56,205 nt of DNA, taken from Geosiphon pyriformis. Its lineage: Eukaryota > Glomeromycota > Glomeromycetes > Archaeosporales > Geosiphonaceae. Position 1 is the stretch's first letter. Every line of letters begins with the position of its first letter. The stretch is from NCBI GenBank assembly GCA_016748015.1, contig JAAOMT010000303.1:7638-63842 (forward strand), read 5' to 3'. A program made the position numbers and the translations under genes. Below are positions 11,300 through 21,436 of this stretch, in pieces. The notes under the pieces are model-generated. The model was not told the origin of the DNA. It worked only from the letters and a program-made list of their open reading frames with translations, and made no database searches.

Positions 11300-11920
11300 A
11301 TATGTGTTGATTGTGGCAAGAAGTTGTCATCAATGGGCGCATGCTGTGGTGACAATGAAAAATACGCAACAGTAACCCAATTCTACTACTGTGCGTGTGT
11401 CATAGAACAGTTTAAATAACCAAAGAGAAAAAGAAAATAGAACAACAAACCCTGCCTAACTTGTAGAAAAACACTACTTGACGAAGGAATGTGGAATAAC
11501 ATTCCTGGCTGAGGAGGAACATGCGACAAATTGTGCCAATACACGATTCTTATTAGCAACTGGGTTAGGAAAGGGACACCAATTGAAGCTGCTTAGAGAA
11601 GGGCCATGCAGTAATTGGACAGTTGCCTGCACAATGACGATAAAATATGGCAAATAGCACTTGCCAAAATTGAAGACATGTTATCAGAAGAAATCAGAAC
11701 AGTTAAAAACAACCCACCAGAACCCATAGAACTTGACTGAGATCCAGAACCAGTCATAAATTTTCTAGATCCAGAGCAATTCCATGAACATTCCCAGGAA
11801 TTAACATCCACAAGGGAAAAACAAGAGCAACATTTGAAAGAAATAAACACCCAACTATGTGACCACTGTTTGATCTCATGTGACTTTTAATATTGTAATG
11901 AGTGTGACCTCATTTACAAT
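11300..11920 (+). pseudogene. Cys-rich CxxC linker domain of pol
   Basis: Between protease and dUTPase the pol frame encodes three Cys-paired modules. The first is ICVDCGKKL...ACCGDNE...FYYCACV (about 11,300-11,400). The second is CLTCRKTL...GTCDKLCQYTI (about 11,452-11,545), followed by a basic/amphipathic stretch to 11,680. The third is LCDHCLISCDF-stop-YCNECDLIYNLPPC (about 11,853-11,932). The spacing suggests zinc ribbons or treble-clef fingers. I do not recognise the family. The middle module and its downstream region can be read again in gypsy-2 (about 38,480-38,670), so it is a constant part of this element family rather than chance. Confidence 0.6.
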
Positions 11921-12193
11921 CTACCACCATGCATGATCTACACAATTCCTGAGAAAGAGGAACCAATCAGCAGCTATGCATTAGAATCGGAATCAATTTT
12001 CGATTCCAATTCAAACTCTGACAATGATGATGACAAAAAAACTGGTTCCAGCTCCATTCAAAATGGCAATAACAATGACTACAATTCTAACTCAGATTCA
12101 AACTCCGACTCAAAATATGAACAATACATCACACTTCCTGATCTCACCAAGGAACAGAAACTTAAATAGTTCAGTGATAATGATGAAGATATC

Positions 12194-12658
12194 ATGCCAG
12201 AATGTGCACATGATACTGATGCAGAATTTGACCTGAGATATTCAGAAAAAAATGCCATCAAATTAGAACCCCATTCATGCACTTGCATTGATCTGAAAAT
12301 AGCACTGGAAATTTCAGCAACAACAATAGTTCAATTAGCATTTAGGAGTAGTTTAGCAAAAAGAGGAATCAACATCAGAGGAAGAATAATTGATGCAGAA
12401 TACATAGAAAATATCATTGTTATACTACAAAATAATTCAGAAAAGACCTATGTTATAGAGCCAAATAAAAAGATAGCACAGGCAATATTTCTACCTCTAG
12501 TGAAAATAGCTCGATTAGTATCAGTGGGAAATAGAGAGGAATTAGGGATTACAGCTAGAGAGATACAGGGATTTGGATCAATGAGTCGAATAAATATACC
12601 AGTTAATATGGCAGAGGAAGAAATTGTTAACAAAGAAGAAATTATTTCAATCCATTAA
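12194..12658 (+). pseudogene. trimeric dUTPase domain within pol
   Basis: All five motifs of the trimeric dUTP pyrophosphatase family are readable in order: motif 1 AHDTDAEFDLRY, motif 2 FRSSLAKRG, motif 3 GRIIDAEY with the Asp and Tyr that hold water and uracil, motif 4 KKIAQAIFLPL, and motif 5 GFGSMSRI near residue 140. The length (about 140 residues) fits the family. The Gly-Gly of motif 3 is Gly-Arg and the Thr-Gly of motif 5 is Met-Ser, each within one or two base changes. The enzyme hydrolyses dUTP and so limits uracil in the cDNA. It lies in frame between the Cys-rich linker and RT, so it is a pol domain, not a captured neighbouring gene. A second decayed copy lies in gypsy-2. Confidence 0.88.
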
Positions 12659-12991
12659 ACAATTTCTATTCCACCATATGACCAGTACATAGTAGTTATA
12701 GAGAGAAGAGTAAAGGATCAGATCCAAATTTTTGAAGCAGAAGCAACACTTTGTGAGTCAGAAGAGATTGGTTTAATCAATCTATACATACCAGCCAAGA
12801 ACCACAGACATATCAAAATTTCTATCTATAACAATACAGAAGACATCATTGAAATACCAGCAGGAACCACCATCGGATATCTAATTACTGAAGTTGAAGA
12901 CCAACCACCAGACTCCATTCCAGACTTTCCACAGCTTTGCAGATATGTTGATATCACATCACAAACAATCTACAGACAAAATGAATATTAT

Positions 12992-13720
12992 TTGCTCCAG
13001 ACAGAACAATTGGAACAAATGAACATAGGAAACTTAGATCCACTACAACGTATACAGCTCAAGATATTGCTCAATAATTTCAATAACATCTTTGCCAGCA
13101 AGAATAAATTCGGTAGAACTGACATAATTCAGCATCAAATCAAGACTGGAGATGCAATGCCAATTAAACAAAGAGCATACAAAGTACCACTAGTCTGCCA
13201 TGAAATTATTTGTCAAGAAATCAACCAAATGCTTGACAATGGGTTAATTCAACCATCAATGAGCCCATGGTCATCACCAGTGGTACTAGTCCATAAGAAA
13301 AATGGGAAAATCCACTTCTGTGTAGATTACTGGAAACTGAATGAAGTAACAAAAAAAAATAGCTATTCAACTCCAAAGATCCAAGAATTATTCGACACTT
13401 TCAGTGGAAAAAAATGGTTCTCAACGTTAGATTTAAACAGTGGTTACTGGCAAGTAGCCATGAAACCGGAAGATAAAGAGAAAATGGCTTTCACAACAAG
13501 AGAAAGAAATTTCGAATTCAAAGTAATGCCATTTGGATTGATGAATGCACCAGCAACATTCCAATGGCTTATGGAAATTGTTTATACTAGACTATTATGA
13601 AAATCAGTAGTAGTATATCTGGATGATACCAATGTGTTCTCAAAAACATTTGATGATCATTTATATCATCTTCAACAAGTGTTTGAAAGACTCAGAAGAG
13701 CAGGATTAAAGTTAATTGCC
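12992..13720 (+). pseudogene. reverse transcriptase domain of pol
   Basis: Ty3/gypsy RT. Conserved blocks are in order: IKQRAYKVPL, MLDNGLIQPSMSPWSSPVVL, KKNGKIHFCVDYWKLN, FSTLDLNSGYWQV, AFTTRERNFEFKVMPFGL, NAPATFQWLM, then after TGA 13,598-13,600 the active-site box VVVYLDDTNVFSK. Both catalytic Asp of YLDD and the first Asp in LDLNSGY are present. The stop falls where many relatives have a Trp or Gly. Upstream (12,700-12,990) is an open, unassigned connecting segment. Confidence 0.88.
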
Positions 13721-13729
13721 AACAAATGT

Positions 13730-14311
13730 TTTTTTGAAAAGACAGAATTAAAATTCTTGGGACATGTTGTGAGCAAAGATGGCATTAAAACAGATCCAAA
13801 CAAGATTGAAGCTGTCAAAAACTTTTCAGTACCAACTAATCTCATGAAATTAAGAGCATTCTTGGGATTGGCTGGATACTACTGCCACTTTATTAAAGAC
13901 TTTTTTAAAATAGCTCAACCATTCCACCATCTTCAAACCAAAAATGTAAAATACGAATGGACAGAAGCTCAACAAGAAGCTTTCAACACATTAAGAAGAA
14001 AGCTTATCCAAGCACCAGTATTGATCTATTCAGATCACAGCAAACTATTCACTATTACCACTAATGCATTAGGCCAAACATTAAAAGCAATATTATCACA
14101 GAAAAGACCAGATGGAAGAAAACACCCAATAGCATATGCCAACCAAAGCCTAATGCCAGCTGAAAAGAACTATGGAACACCAGCACTAGAACATTTAGCA
14201 ATCTACTGGGCTGTCATGAAATGGAAAGAATACTTAAGCCAGAAGTTTAAAGTGCATACTGATTACAAAGGATTGACTTCAATTCAGAAACAAGAATTTG
14301 GAGACAACTAA
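13730..14311 (+). pseudogene. RT thumb/connection and RNase H domain of pol
   Basis: ELKFLGHVVSKDGIKTDPNK and LRAFLGLAGYYCHFIKDF are the standard thumb/connection blocks of gypsy RT. The RNase H follows: LFTITTNALGQTLKAILSQ, where the first catalytic Asp of the usual TDAS is Asn, then LEHLAIYWAVMKW with the catalytic Glu, and KVHTDYKGL with the third Asp. TAA at 14,309 ends the frame, and the tether to integrase (14,320-14,670) is frameshifted. Confidence 0.8.
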
Positions 14312-14669
14312 CATGTCAGATAGAAAATAGTACTTTCACCATATAAATTTACAGTACACTATAAAAAAGGAAAAGACAATGGAAATACAGATGGTTTGTT
14401 GCAAATGAAACAAATCTGAACATTTTGACTAAAAATATAACAAAATCCAAACATTGAACACAAAAATATAACAAAAGATGAACACACAAAAATATCAACA
14501 ACTCTAACACTATATAAATACTCAACAGTTCAAGGAGAAATTATCTCAAAATAAACGAAACAACATTAAACAACAATCAAAATATTTTATCAATCATCAA
14601 AATATACTTTACTGAAAGAATAGACGAGATCCAGATTGATCAACCAGAGTAATAACAGAACCAGAAAAA

Positions 14670-15645
14670 AAGACAATACTATTCAACATGCACTCTGATC
14701 CAATGGCAGAACATTTTTACAAAGAAGTAATCATAGAAAGAACTAGAAAGAGATACTATTGGCCATCTATGTATCCAGACATCATCCAATATGTTCAGAA
14801 TTGTGATGCTTGTCAAAGAAGAGGAGAAGCAAGACCAAGTGAACTATTAAGACCAATCAAAGTGAGACAACCATTCAATCACATTGGAATTGACTTAGTT
14901 GAACCATTAACAATTACCAGCAAAGACAACAGATATATTGCAGTAGTCATAAATTATCTTACTAAATGGCCAGAAGCAAAAGCCATTCAAAGAGCAGATG
15001 CAGAATCTGTTACTGAATTTGTCCATCAAAATTTGATTTGTCGACATGGATGTCCAAAAGAATTATTATCAGATCAAGAAACTCACTTTGTGAATAAAAC
15101 ATTGGCAGAATTAAGTCAAAGATTTGGAATAAAAAGACCATTATCATCATCATATCATCCACAAACCAATGGATTAGTTGAAAGATTCAATAGAACATTA
15201 TGCAAAGCAATTGCCAAAATCAGCCAAAAAAATCAAGAAGAATAGGATTTGTTTATATCATCTGTATTATTTACTTATTAGACAATAAAGCAAGATACCA
15301 CACAAGCAACACTATTTGAATTGGTATATGGTAGAACAGCAACATTACTAATTGAAATAGAAGTCAACACATATCCAACTGAACCAATAACAGAAGAGAA
15401 TTTTCAAGAAACTTTGTTGAGAAGAACATATAATCTAATGGAAACTCTAGAAAACAAACAACGAAGAGCAGCTGATAATATACAACAGTCACAAGAAAAC
15501 AGAAAGAAAGACATAATAACCAATTACCAGATAAACCAGTTGAATTCAAGATTGGAAACAAAGTACTTCTACATTGTACCAAAGCAGAAAAACAATAGAG
15601 TAGAAAGTTTGACCCCAAATAGGATGGACCATTTTACATAGAAAA
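14670..15645 (+). pseudogene. integrase domain of pol
   Basis: N-terminal H2C2 zinc-binding half (RYYWPSMYPDIIQYV then NCDACQRRG), the catalytic core D-D-E (IGIDLVEPL; LLSDQETHF; NGLVERFNRTL) and, after a TAG at 15,243 and a second stop at 15,279, the FELVYGRTATL block. After a frame change near 15,520 a GPFYIEKILGNRAYKLRW segment matches the C-terminal GPY/F-type module. I see no chromodomain after it. In the family this enzyme inserts cDNA into the genome. Confidence 0.85.
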
Positions 15646-15810
15646 AATTCTTGGAAATAGAGCTTATAAATTAAGATGGAACAACAAAATCTTAGCCAAA
15701 GCAGTACATAATAATCGACTGAAACCATATCACCATACAGTGTTATCATCCACCAGTAATATTTCACAATTAGAAGTACAGAAAATACTAGTCCAACCAG
15801 ATGAGATTCC

Positions 15811-16542
15811 ATGAGATTTGAAACCAATCATAATCATTGGACCAAACACGTAAAATTAAACAAGAAAAGAGTATATAAAGACATAATATACATAACAAAA
15901 GTAACAAAGAAAAATGGAAATACCAGATCATATTCACACTATAGTTCAACAATTATTTAGGCATTAAGTCAACAACAGTTAGACATGGAAATTGTCATTA
16001 ATAACCAAACAATTTGCTATCAAAACACCAAAAGAAAAACAAAAAACACACAATATTAATGGCCAACAAAAAATAATAAAAACTGGTCAGATAACTTGAT
16101 AGAAAAAGTAAAAAACACTTTTGGGAAAATATCTATCATGGCACTAACAGAAGAGCTTACAAAAGAAAATTGGAAGCTATGAACAAAACAACTCCCAATA
16201 TTGTACTGTTACTACCAATTAGGTCAAAAGTTGAATATTCAGGAGTTGTATATCAACAAATCCAAGAGAATATTCAACCAAGACATAATACAACAAATGA
16301 AAGAATTTATTGAAAAGAAACCAAATTCAGCACTACACGTTAAAACAATTTACTGATTACACAACATATTTTAGAACTATCCAGAAATACTGTTATACTC
16401 TGACATGGAAATGATAACCATTAACCAATAGGGAAGAATGAACAATGCACAAATTGAAAAAATAAGGAGTAGAGTGGAACAGATACTATTGGAAAAAAAA
16501 GTATTCAACATAATTCAAAATGAGAATTTTGACAGAGCTTAA
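15811..16542 (+). pseudogene. gypsy-1 third ORF (ORF3), unknown function
   Basis: Starting at ATG 15,811, which overlaps the last 43 bases of pol in another frame, 244 codons run in one frame to TAA 16,540-16,542, five bases before the polypurine tract. Six internal stops interrupt it (15,958 TAG, 16,057 TAA, 16,180 TGA, 16,354 TGA, 16,372 TAG, 16,429 TAG), each explainable by one transition at a Trp, Gln or Arg codon, with no frameshift. The product would be basic in its N-terminal half (lysines around residues 15-90), then rich in aromatic and Ile/Leu/Asn residues, ending with a helix-like Glu/Arg/Leu stretch. No signal peptide, transmembrane run or known domain is visible. A weak match (KLNI, then a hydrophobic stretch) appears at about 34,050-34,300 minus in gypsy-2. 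Confidence 0.6.
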
Positions 16543-16546
16543 TATT

Positions 16547-16561
16547 AAAAGAAGAAGATAA
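16547..16561 (+). other. gypsy-1 polypurine tract
   Basis: AAAAGAAGAAGATAA directly precedes the 3' LTR, the expected place for plus-strand priming; one T interrupts the purines. Confidence 0.65.
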
Positions 16562-17336
16562 TGTTACTCATAGAAAGAAAACAGATATAGGAAAATAATA
16601 GACCAATAAGAGAATAGTAGTTAGCACATGAGCACATTGCTCAAGAAATTATAGCACATCACTTGGAAATGTGAGTGATCTCATAGAACTCAAATTATGT
16701 ATATATAGTGATAGTATTAGAAGTAAAAAAGACAGACCTTTCAGTTTAGATTTAATCTAAGCAACTTTCTAACTCACAATTATCTAATAAATAACTATTT
16801 TGTTATCACAATTCATTCTCCACTATCAACACTTTATGTTGATAGACATTGATACTTAACCACACTAGAACAATAGCTCTTGATCACAGCTATTGACGGG
16901 ATACTAACTTGCATATTGCCTTGGCTATTTTTTTATTTCTTTTATTTTCTTTTATTTCTTTATTTTCTTTTCTTTGATTTTATTGTTGTATACTAATTGA
17001 TTGAAGAATAAAGTGCTGAGTTATTGACATCACAGATAGCCTGGTAAAAGACCCAGAAATAAGAGTAATAATATATATATTAACAGATAGCTTATCAGAA
17101 GGGCATGACTGCCAGAATAAATCTGACCACCAAGCTGAGAAAGAAATTGGGAAGCAACTGAAACAAAATCGTGAATATCAACACTATTAAATCTCTGTCC
17201 ATTATACAAAAGACTCATTTAGAAAATCTTTAGAGCACTAAAACTTTCAGATCATTATCATCAACATGAACAGCTTTTGAGCACCACATTACAGATTTGT
17301 TATTTGACTTGAGATCCCAAATAATTATCTGTAACA
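16562..17336 (+). repeat. gypsy-1 3' LTR
   Basis: 775 bases, with the same ends as the 5' LTR. It lacks 43 bases lying between two CACATTGCTCA repeats in the 5' LTR, and it carries about 21 extra bases in the TTTATTTCTTTTATTTTC tract near 16,930-16,975. The remaining differences are scattered and mostly transitions, so the insertion is not recent. Confidence 0.9.
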
Positions 17337-18800
17337 GCCTATATATAACTTTAGAAATCTGATTAGCCAGCAACTCTAATAAATATTTTAAGAAAACTAA
17401 ATAAATTTCAATATATGAAATATTTTGCAAAAAAAAGAAATTCTTAATATTATTCAAAATACCAAAGAAAAAAAAATTAAAGCCAAAGTCAGAGAAACTA
17501 TTATCAAAAACAGAAGCCAAAAAAACCATCTAAGTCTAAAATTTGTTACTAAAAACAATAAAATACAAGATGAGAACACTTTTTTTAGTATACAACTTTG
17601 TCAACTAGATATAATGTTCATCTAAGATGACTATTTTATAATACTTTAAAAACTGATAAGTAAATACACTAAATACATTACACTTTAGAGCAAAATATCT
17701 TAAAAATCCATACTTTTTATACTTAACCAGATTCAATCTAATTTAAGAAAGCTTTACATCACTTAAAATTGGTTTAATACAAAAAACTAATTTTAGAATA
17801 TTCTCTAATTTAAAATTTATTACAGTACAACAAACTCTATTATTAGTTTTATAAAACTGATTAATAATACATGTTTTTTCATTAATTTTCTTTAATAAAA
17901 TACTTAAATCATAAACTGTTATTTTTACAAACAATGTAAACAAAAATGCCTTATACTAATCCTTTAACATTTATGTATTATAATTTTCAACAGTTTTGGT
18001 TATATGCACTAAGTCTTTTCTAATTAAAAACAACTACTTTGATGCCAATTAATCAGCTTGGCTTGATTTAATAAACTTTATTATAGTCTTTTACCATAGC
18101 TTAATTAATTGTAATTGGATTAATACTACTTAATCAACATCAAATATTGTGGCAATAATTGTTTTTTTTAACATATCTATAAGAATTTTTTAATTACTAC
18201 AGCCCAATTTAAATGTATTTCTTGTTTTTTAAGATTGCTGTTTACTTTAATTCTATTTTTTTTAGCCAATAATACAGCTTTTTTCATACTTTTTTCAAAA
18301 GTAAATATAGATTTGATAATTTTTTCAAATTTTGAAAGAGTAGTAGTCCTCTCAAAATCATTGATAGTTAAAAAAATTTTTCTAATAATCTGAACTTTTG
18401 CTGTTATTAATTTGTTATTTACTGTTAAAAGATTAATGTTCATTATAAAAAATTTTTTAATAGCCACTTTTATTTGAATCTTTTTTATCTTAAGATCTTT
18501 TTACTTTTTATCTAAAGAGATATTAAGAAAAGAAGAAAAAAATTCTATATTTTTATTTATGCTATAATCAATTATTTCAATTGGAAAATTGCATTCCAAT
18601 TCAGTATTAATTCTCTTAGTTTTAGAAGTTATTATTACTGAGCCAAGAAAAAAGTCATTATTAGTATTTACCAAAACATTACTACCTTTATTATTATCAA
18701 ACTTACTGTTTATATTCAAATATATATCATTTTTAAAACCAAAATTAACCAAAAAAATATTTTTTTTATTACTAAAATGCTTAATATTATCCATAAAAAC
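17337..18800 (-). pseudogene. LINE L2 ORF1 (RNA-binding protein), decayed
   Basis: Minus-strand pieces match ORF1 of the young LINE in order. An N-terminal piece is at 18,501-18,794. RKIFLTIND...LSKFEKIIKSIFTFEK...LNWAVVIKK (18,177-18,400) stands against RKIFSGVNG...PSKFGGIIQAFFTSEK...MNWAIVLKE. LFTLFVKITVYDLSILL...KTCII (17,743-17,943) stands against LLYTLPMGTTAHDLWDFI...KTCVI. A coiled-coil-like LKYLLELLANQISK near 17,380 matches LKNIESSLVSLAEQIGK. The gypsy-1 element cuts the frame just after this coiled coil. Confidence 0.75.
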
Positions 18801-18830
18801 TCTTTTTTTTAAGAAAAAAAACTTTTAATA

Positions 18831-19154
18831 AATTTATAAAAGCTTTTTTAGGCATTTTTTTCTTAAACATATTACTACTGAAAGCAATTATTAGGTCTAT
18901 TATAAAAAAATTATTTGTTTAAGAAATATTAAAAATAAAATTACAAAAAAAAGTAAAAACAAAAAATTTTTTTTTAAAAAACTGCTCTTTAAAGAATTTT
19001 AGATATAGAAAAAAAAAAGTTTTTTATAATTTAAATTTTAATATTTAAAATGATATTAATAATTAAAAGTTTTTTATTAAATATAAAATATTAATTATTT
19101 TAATTATAACTTTTAAATTTTTATTAAAACCAAAAATTACAAAATTAAAATAAT
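18831..19154. other. AT-rich spacer between L2 and ORF1-only copy A
   Basis: About 320 bases with long A and T runs. No frame or repeat end is recognisable; it probably contains the 5' end of L2, which I cannot place. Confidence 0.4.
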
Positions 19155-19176
19155 CACTCTTTGTCTCCTTAATTTT

Positions 19177-21303
19177 ATGACCACGACCAGAGCAAAGAGT
19201 AAAAAAGCTGCACCTGATATTTGTCCTAAGACATCTAATAAAATTTCAACCAGAGAAGCTCTCTCTGTTGTAAAAACAATTAGGCAAAACATTTTAAAAG
19301 CCTTTCTCTTACCCAGTAATCGTGATAAGCTGCTTTTGGTGGTCACTAAAGCAACTTTCTTATCTTTGGCTAGTTTTTTACCAGTCAAAATTTCCTCAAA
19401 GAGACACACTTAGATTAGTTCTAGTGTTGCCTTCACCCTAATCAAGAGCCTAAAAGTTTTTAATAATAGACCAATAAATAAGCTGGTTTTCCCCTCTATA
19501 GATTCAACACTTGGTGCTACTAGTACCACCCCTTCAAAAAAAATAGTCAAAAAGACCAAAAGTTCAGAAAAGTGGAGGCAGTCACTTGTTTCTGCTATTG
19601 TTATATCAAACTTCTTTGTAGTTCCCAATGAGATCTTAGATAAGATCTCCATAGCATCATCCAGCACATCATTCAAGATGGACCAAGATCATCTACTGGC
19701 TGTATTGTCAAATATAATGTCTTTTGGCAGATCTTTACCAGTTTTGGAAGCAAAACAATTTTTTTCTGTTGGGTCATCTGTTCTTGAGAACTGGGCTGAT
19801 TAGATAGAAACTAAATCATCTTTTCCTTCAGTTTTTGGTGCTACTTCTGGTGGTGCTTGGGAAACTATTTTTAGTCATCAAAGGTTTACTGGGTGAGTGG
19901 CCTCTATTTTGGTGTCTGGTACTACTTTTAAGATCAAATTGGTTCATATTAAGACTGTTTTTCAGTCAGTACATGGTTTCTTGGATGCAAAGTCAGTATC
20001 AAAGAACAATGTAAAGCTGTTTTGTGTGGAATTTGCTTCTCAGGTGTCTTTGAAAGCTGCATTCTTGGTTGAGCTTACAAGCTCTGTACATTTGGCCACT
20101 CTCAAAATTGCCAAGTTCTTGGTAATTTCTGAGTCTGGTTCCCCTTTTGCTGCTGTTGTGCTACATGATATGCTCTTGGGTGTATCTACTGCTAACATTA
20201 AAATGGCTCTCAGTGTGTTTGGTAGTGTCACTTATGTTGTACTGAAGTCTGCTGGCATTTGGCAGTACATGGTGGTTTATTTTGAAAAATTGAACTCTGC
20301 TATGTCTGCTTTGAATCATTGGTCAGTTTTGGTGGACAAAGATAGTGTTAGAATTCTTTCTCTGATTAATCAAAATGAGACTATTTTGTCTCATAATAAG
20401 TTTAAGGCCAAGTTGGTCAATCTTTTTTCTGGATGCACAGCTTTTGAGATTAGTGATATGATTTCTCAAGTTAGTAGTCAGACATGTTTTATCTCTCGTT
20501 CTCCTGAGTCTGGTTGTCATTTCTGGTTTGCTCTGGTTACATTTGGTTCCCAAGCTAATTTGGACTCTGCTATTGTCAAAACTGGTATGTTGAGAAAATG
20601 CCGTATTTGGTGGGAAACTCCTGGTTGTCAGCATTGTTTCAAGTATTAAGAAATGGGCCATCTGGCTGCAGACTGTAAAATTTTTTCACCTTCTCCTTCC
20701 AAGCTTCCCAAGATGTTTACACCACACTTTGTTGGTTCTAAATCTTATGCTAAGGCTTCTGCTCCTGTGAACTCTTCTGGATTTTCACCTCTGTTACCTC
20801 TTGTTTTTTCTCCTGTTGCTGTTGATGATCCTTTGGTGCTGTCTCAATTGTCTTCTTTGAAGTCTGATTTAACTAAGCTTTCTGTTTTGGTTGAGTTTAT
20901 TGTTAAGTCTATTGGCTCTTTGGTTGTAACTTTTGAGCAGTTTATTAATAGTGATTTGGTTTCAAGTAGTGCTCTTAGTCTTAAGATCAATAAGGTCTTG
21001 GTACATATGGGTTTTTTTAGTAAAACTGTTGGTAAGTTGAGAAGGGAAGTGGTTTCTTTAAAAAAAGAATGCTGCATGGAAGACATTGATATGTCTGGTG
21101 ATTCAGAGCTTTCACCTGTTGTAAGTGATAAGATGTTTTTCAACCTAATGTCCCTTTGGGAGCATGAATCTGTTGTTGTTAAAACTGATCTCTTTAAAAC
21201 TGCCAAGTGGCTGGTTGGTTTGGTTTCTTGCAGTGCAACTTTGTTTTCTGTTATTCAAAAGATGTCATCTTTGGGCAAGTTTTTTTCTGTAGCATCAGCA
21301 TAG
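19177..21303 (+). pseudogene. ORF1-like RNA-binding protein of copy A
   Basis: From ATG 19,177 one frame of 709 codons runs to TAG 21,301-21,303 with only four internal stops (TAG 19,411, TAG 19,801, TGA 19,894, TAA 20,647) and no frameshift. It has a basic, Thr/Lys-rich N-terminus (TRAKSKKAAP), a middle part with two RRM-like segments (about residues 330-400, VSTANIKMALSVFGSVTYVV, and 415-480), and a zinc-knuckle-like CQHCFKY-stop-EMGHLAADC near residue 490 with unusual C-x2-C-x7-H-x4-C spacing. A Leu/Ser/Val-rich C-terminal third contains a heptad-like stretch (LSQLSSLKSDLTKLSVLVEF). The layout equals ORF1 of the young LINE although the sequences are far apart. It probably binds element RNA. 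Confidence 0.7.
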
Positions 21304-21436
21304 TGTGTCCTTGATTGGTCCGAGTGACTAGTCACGTGTAGAAAACACATGATTAACATCTAGTTTAGATCATTTCTTTGATGTATAGTACTAGATTGTT
21401 TTTGGACTGCACTTGTTAAGCAAATAAAAAAAAAAA
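21304..21436 (+). repeat. LINE 3' tail, copy A
   Basis: Contains TGATTGGTCCGAGTGACTAG, CACGTGTA, CTAGTTTAGATCATTT and GTTAAGCAAATAAAA. The reverse complement of 39,735-39,867 carries the same blocks in the same order and spacing. Confidence 0.8.

Larger units (their letters stand above)
9947..15853 (+). pseudogene. gypsy-1 pol polyprotein (PR, Cys-rich, dUTPase, RT, RH, INT)
   Basis: About 1,970 codons in the -1 frame relative to gag. The order is a Gln/Tyr/Pro-rich segment (9,960-10,200), aspartic protease (about 10,540-10,940), a Cys-rich linker (11,300-11,920), an acidic Ser/Asp/Asn spacer (11,950-12,170), dUTPase (12,194-12,610), RT (13,100-13,700), RNase H (13,980-14,310), integrase (14,670-15,640) and a C-terminal tail ending TAA 15,851-15,853. 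The frame is lost between 14,311 and 14,688 and restored near 15,520, so two indels compensate each other. Nonsense codons such as TGA 13,598 just before YLDD make this copy inactive. The long span from protease to RT, about 2.1 kb, is well above what Ty3/gypsy elements usually carry there. Confidence 0.85.
7283..17336 (+). mobile_element. Ty3/gypsy LTR retrotransposon gypsy-1, dUTPase-bearing
   Basis: A complete 10,054-base element: 5' LTR, primer-binding site, gag, pol (protease, Cys-rich linker, dUTPase, RT, RNase H, integrase), a third ORF, polypurine tract and 3' LTR. It sits inside LINE L2 with a gcct duplication. RT before integrase defines Ty3/gypsy. gag is read in one frame, pol in the -1 frame and ORF3 in the third frame. 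The coding capacity is broken by stop codons and two compensating indels in pol, so this copy is dead, but its plan can be read in full. Its family is represented again by gypsy-2. Confidence 0.92.
919..18830 (-). mobile_element. LINE copy L2, decayed and split by two LTR insertions
   Basis: Translated minus-strand pieces line up in order with the well-preserved LINE at 39,735-46,455. ORF1 lies at 17,337-18,800, and ORF2 at 3,452-7,282 and 1,058-2,172. The shared 3' tail is at 919-1,058 and ends in TAA repeats. The two gaps are exactly the gypsy-1 element and the 2,173-3,451 LTR-like block, each flanked by a short target duplication. The copy is full of stops, and almost all changes replace C or G by T or A. 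The 5' end is only approximate. Confidence 0.8.
19155..21436 (+). mobile_element. ORF1-only LINE-derived element, copy A
   Basis: A 2.28-kb unit with a short leader (CTTTGTCTCCTTAATTTT, similar to the CTTTCTCTCCTTTAT at the young LINE's 5' end), one ORF1-like frame, and directly after its stop the LINE 3' tail (21,304-21,436) ending in an A-rich run. No endonuclease or RT lies between. It is the best preserved of three copies. Confidence 0.75.

Noticed and set aside
12024-12236. Met/Thr-rich frame overlapping the acidic spacer of pol
   Set aside because: Out of frame with pol; arises from the repetitive Asp/Ser/Asn codons.
15321-15641. separate small gene downstream of integrase
   Set aside because: Reads as the integrase C-terminus (FELVYGRTATL) in a locally shifted frame; not an independent gene.
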